Part shown: piece after piece, positions 60,124-64,000 of the stretch | Position numbering within the stretch: the stretch's first letter is position 1 | How the letters are laid out: every line of letters begins with the position of its first letter | DNA from: Congeria kusceri | Lineage: Eukaryota; Mollusca; Bivalvia; Myida; Dreissenidae | Reading direction: 5' to 3' | DNA: 64,000 nucleotides | NCBI GenBank assembly: GCA_027627225.1 | Contig: CM051038.1 | Location: forward strand, 44,636,343 to 44,700,342 | Program-made: the position numbers and the translations under genes | Notes under the pieces: model-generated | The model's input: the letters and a program-made list of their open reading frames with translations, nothing else | Database searches by the model: none | Told to the model about the DNA's origin: nothing

Positions 60124-61031
60124 TTTTTTTCGGCGTAGCTGTCTAAGATCACTTTTGACCCAGATTTTGCGATAATTACGCAGTCAATGAATGCCAATAG
60201 GATTGGGCAAATTTTCTAATTCTAGGGAATGCAAACTTCAAACAATGGTTTAACGTATACCAATAACTGTTGCATACTTTTGGGAAATAAAAATTTACAT
60301 AATTGTTTACATAAGCGGTTAACATGAAGTTATAAACATATCCTCGCATATACTCTAGAACTGAGGCTAATTATGAACGTATTTCCTCATTGTATGCCAT
60401 AAACAGAATGGTATATTCATTCACGTAACGAAATAACTATTTTGTTTAGCCTACATTTATATAAGCGTTAACGCTCTATAAATAGCAATTGTGCAATGTT
60501 CCCATTCATAAATCTCACAGAGTTGCCGTTCCATGTAGCCCATTGATTCTACCGAGTTCATCGCATTCCACAAAAAGTAGTGGCATTCTAAAAATCGTGC
60601 GTGTAGCTAGCAACGGCTGTATAGCTGTGTTAATATACTCGTAAATGCATCAATAATAGCGTTCAGAGAATCATAAACCTAAAAATTTCAATAAATGCGG
60701 AATTTTTATTATAAACTTAATGTTAATTTGATTTAAAATTATGGTTACGGTTTATTAACGATTATTTATAATTGCATCTTTGTATCAACTTCTCCAGTAG
60801 ATGTTATTTAATCTATAAAAAGATGTTACATTTTCTATAGATAAAATGTTATGAAAGAAGATTCGGAATATGTCAAATTGTTATTATCAATAGGGTTGAC
60901 ACTACAATTATAACAATGGACATTTTATGTAGATATAAAGGTAAGACCTTTCATAAATTAAACATGCAACTTGCATAATTATCGCAAGAAATCTAGGTCA
61001 AAAGTGATCTTCGACAACTACGCCGAAAAAA
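60124..61031. mobile_element. Family R1 copy 3 with ~60-bp terminal inverted repeats
   Basis: Ends CGGCGTAGCTGTCTAAGATC and the reverse of 'gatcttcgacaactacgccg' are inverted for about 60 bp. The left 760 bp match copy 1 and the middle of the family is deleted. This copy shows that R1 is a TIR-type DNA element. The target duplication is obscured by A/T runs. Confidence 0.7.
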
Positions 61032-61039
61032 TAAAAATT

Positions 61040-62871
61040 TCTGGCATAAACTGACAGTTTTTTTGCATTTCCTAGCACTCCCCCTCCCCAATCTCTCATG
61101 GCTGAGTCATCATGTCATTTGTAGAGTCCCTGTCATGGCCTCTCTATCTTGGACAGGGCAAACATGTTGGGATTGATTGCTTGATGAAAAGGGGAGCTTT
61201 TCTTTAGACTGAAATGTGGAAAAAAATGTGGAAAATGGTTGTAATCATGTAGGAACGAAATCCAATTGCATTATTTGGTTCTTTGATTGTCTGAATATCC
61301 ACCATCATTATTTAAAGCAGCAGTCCAGAAATATGATAATGAAAATAAAACTTTGAAGAAATCTTACTGATCACGATACAAAAAAAAACGCATTGAAATT
61401 GGTGCAGTTATAACGTTTTGGTAACTTTTTATCTTATATTTTTAGTATAAGAGAGCTGGTGATGCCTCTGGAGTAAATCAGCATGTACATTATTGTATAT
61501 TCCGTTCATACCAGGTGTTTTTGAACATACACAATATAATGTGCATTTCCTAATTAAGAAACAGTTTTCAGTCGAATAAACGTCATTAATTAAACGCGAA
61601 TAAATTCGCCTCTGCATCTGAAATGTAGCAGGAACCAGTCTACATGATAATAGATTATCAATAATACAGTGACAAGGTATCGGAGTACTGAATCCTTTGG
61701 AAGGGAGGGAGGTGAATGTAACAGCGAGTGAGTGGTGTAGTATTGGAAAACTGCACATAGCAGAAGGGGAGGTGAATGGAATAGCCATTGAGTCTGTGAG
61801 TTTATTGGAGCCAGAGCATGGTGACTCAGCCAATATATGTTTCCCACTGGACCATAAAATGCTGTGGAATAATTCTGTGGCACTGTAATTGAGGAGAAAA
61901 TCATTTCTAGATCAGAGCAATGTTTCACAACTGTTGAGTGTTCTTGGTGATTTTTGGTGGTGTGTGGTGTTAAGTGTTTCTGTTTTATTTGATGCCAACT
62001 GTCTTGTCAGCTGTGGGTTTTATTTCATTACTTCTCACAATGTTTTTTTAAAGTGTCTGGAGTTGTTAGTGTAACCAAGTGGCATCTATTTATGTTTTAG
62101 AAGGATTTAACTTCATTAATTATAGCAACAGTGATGCTGAATACAGGCCAGTGGTAAGTATCAGTGACTGAGAAAGGATTTGCTCCATATGAGAAAATTT
62201 CTCATCTCCACAAAAATCTATGGACTTTTTCAAAAATTTATGGGATTTTCTCTGATTTTTATTTACAGCAATTCCGTTTTGTGAACGTCTATAACTTAAT
62301 CGAGAAATATACACAACGCAGACGCTCGCGCTTCCCGTTCAAGGTGTATTGAAATCAAATCTCAATTCTTGTGTCCAAACTGCAAACCAGACAAAGCATT
62401 GTGTATTGTAGCAGTGTTTTTCGATTTTTCGATTCGTACTCTAAAATTTCGGTGCTCTAAAATCGCATAGGCGAACATTTCTTTGCGATTTGTCTGAATT
62501 TTATGCGCAAATATTGCATTTCGCATGGGTTTTCCAGTCACTGAAGTATAATTATACTGGTGGATATTTTGTGGCATGCTTTATGGTATGTATGTTAAAA
62601 AGTCATAATGACATTAAACTTACCGAAAGATAAATATTACTATTTTTATAATTCATAGTGTACAAAGTTCATTGACAAATACAATGCTAGAGCGATTGGT
62701 CTCCTTATATTTATAATGCAAAATATTGTGACACATTAAACACACTACATTATTTATAAGAATGTATGGTATGGTATATAAAATGTGTTCATTGGTTAAC
62801 GAAAAGTGAGTTTGAATTGATTTGCTTTATTACAAAAATGTAAAGCTTCTTTAAATAGTTATTGATGAAAC
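61040..62871. other. Non-coding DNA, nothing recognised
   Basis: Overlapping minus-strand frames at 61429-61928 and a plus-strand frame at 61697-61888 show no domain. 'gggaggtgaatg' is duplicated at about 61707 and 61769. Confidence 0.35.
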
Positions 62872-62879
62872 TGATTACC

Positions 62880-63226
62880 AGGGGCGCAGCTTCCTTTAGG
62901 CGCACTATAGGCACATGCCTATACATTTTTTCCGGAGATGAAAAATTTTAATATGCCAAAAATGCAATAAAAACAAGAGGGGGGATGGGGGTCAGGGGAT
63001 CTTTCTTGGCTGTGTTGATACTTCACTGATTACGTCAATATGAAACAAATTTCATGAAACACTAGCTTATTTTACAATTATTTTGTATAATCGGGGTTTA
63101 GCTGAAGTTAGTTGTCTGTAGCCACATACGAGTATAAACTCTCCTGGCCCAAATTATCGCGTACAGTGTCATTTTGAAGATTCCGTCTATTGTGCCTATA
63201 CATTTTTTGAACCCAAGCTACGCCCC
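62880..63226. mobile_element. hAT-like MITE, 347 bp
   Basis: Inverted ends AGGGGCGCAGCTT and GGGGCGTAGCTT, plus a matching internal 'gcctatacattttttc', are flanked by an 8-bp direct repeat TGATTACC (62872-62879 and 63227-63234). Confidence 0.8.
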
Positions 63227-63486
63227 TGATTACCATGTGAAAATATGGTACTGTATAAGGAATTGACTGAGGCGTTTGACGTCACCTTAGATGTGCTTGT
63301 GACACTCCAAAGCTTTGGAAGGTTGTCAGTAAAAGTTTACTTTCTTCGCTGTGCAATATTTTGACACATTTTGAAAATACTGGCACATTAAAGAAAATCT
63401 TACTAAAAATGTTATTGATTACCACTTGAATCATTCAATTGTAAGGCACTTTGCATTCTGGGTGTCCTGTAAAAAAATACATTTGT

Positions 63487-63711
63487 GGCGCGTCGTGAGA
63501 AAACCAGTCTTAATGCATGTGCATAAAGTGTCGTCCCGGATTAGCCTGTGCAGTCCGCACAGGTTAATCCAGGACAGCACTTTCCGCTTTTATGGTATTT
63601 TCTGTTTCAAGGAAGTCTCTTCTAAACATAAATCGTCTGTCGGCAGACAGGCTAATCCCAGACGTCACTTTACGCACATGCATTAAGACCGGTTTTCCCA
63701 CGACGCCCCTC
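63487..63711. mobile_element. MITE with 'GGATTAGCCTGTGCAG' hairpins, copy 2
   Basis: Same ends and internal hairpin as 55903-56166, with a shorter middle. A 34-bp tandem duplication covering its right end (gacgcccctcattttaattt and following) extends to about 63772. Confidence 0.8.
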
Positions 63712-63787
63712 ATTTTAATTTTCAGTATCATTGCCGACGCCCCTCATTTTAATTTTCAGTATCATTGCCGACATTAATATTTCACAG

Positions 63788-63886
63788 CCAGCATGCGTTT
63801 CGTCAACCATTTCTGAGACCAACATATTCAAGAGCATTGTCAAGCAAAAAGTGTTGGACAATCTGTGTCATCTGCTGAGTAGCCAA
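63788..63886 (+). CDS. Candidate internal exon
   Basis: A 99-nt phase-0 exon between an AATATTTCACAG acceptor and a GTAAAT donor. It encodes PACVSSTISETNIFKSIVKQ then KVLDNLCHLLSSQ, a plausible amphipathic helix pair. A second acceptor (GTCGTTTCAG) at about 63966 opens another possible exon running off the window. I do not recognise the protein. Confidence 0.35.
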
Positions 63887-64000
63887 GTAAATAATAAATT
63901 GGAGATGTCAGATTCTGATATTTATGTTTGCCATTACAGTGTTCAGTTTTTGTTGTGTCGTTTCAGATGGAGTCAGACAGGAGTCTGGGAGTTTAACATG

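Noticed and set aside
61429..61928. Two overlapping minus-strand frames of 112 and 134 codons
   Set aside because: No domain, splice context or codon pattern distinguishes them from chance.

Overview
This is animal nuclear DNA, most likely from a bivalve mollusc. The background is AT-rich and gene-poor. It contains spliced exon fragments with GT-AG borders, tRNA-derived SINE-like repeats, many small inverted-repeat transposons, and repeat families I associate with bivalve genomes (GACA/GACG-tailed repeats, TGACCTTGACC-bearing tandem repeats, and a 'GGATTAGCCTGTGCAG' hairpin MITE). A dreissenid mussel is my best guess from those repeats, but I cannot prove it. Nothing looks bacterial.

The main object is a 16.66 kb GC-richer insertion at 2946-19601. 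Its ends are set by a broken host exon. An intron-containing RACK1 (WD40) pseudogene on the minus strand reads up to Val of its Trp-Val-Ser-Cys-Val stretch at 19604. It resumes with Arg-Phe-Ser-Pro-Asn at 2944. The 4 bp CTCA is present at both junctions. The element carries two divergent genes. The minus-strand gene (6006-9207, one intron, two +1 frameshifts) encodes a zinc-finger / tyrosine-recombinase / SET protein whose C-terminus resembles the H4K20 methyltransferase KMT5A. The plus-strand gene (10719-12623) encodes a class I fusion glycoprotein resembling baculovirus F and errantivirus Env, and is interrupted by one amber codon. Each has a TATA box 31-32 bp upstream of a CAGT initiator, and the two share upstream direct repeats. 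The arms hold 375-bp, ~145-bp, 191-bp, ~150-bp and higher-order repeats, small hairpins and telomere-like tracts. I found no polymerase, capsid, DDE integrase, gag-pol or LTR. I infer a large Crypton-like tyrosine-recombinase element that acquired an envelope fusogen. This copy is probably dead.

Layout: 1-2945, a SAM-domain exon, repeats and RACK1 pseudo-exons; 2946-19601, the element; 19602-26990, a RACK1 exon remnant then tandem repeats; 26990-30286, a 3.3 kb hAT-like element with a perfect 8-bp target duplication; 30300-35010, foldbacks and a tRNA-like sequence; 35150-35594, the CRE-bearing promoter and first two exons of an unrecognised gene; 35807-42169, about 77 copies of an 82-bp satellite; 42170-64000, intergenic or intronic DNA with nested hAT elements, a pogo-like element, SINEs, MITEs and a candidate exon near the right edge.
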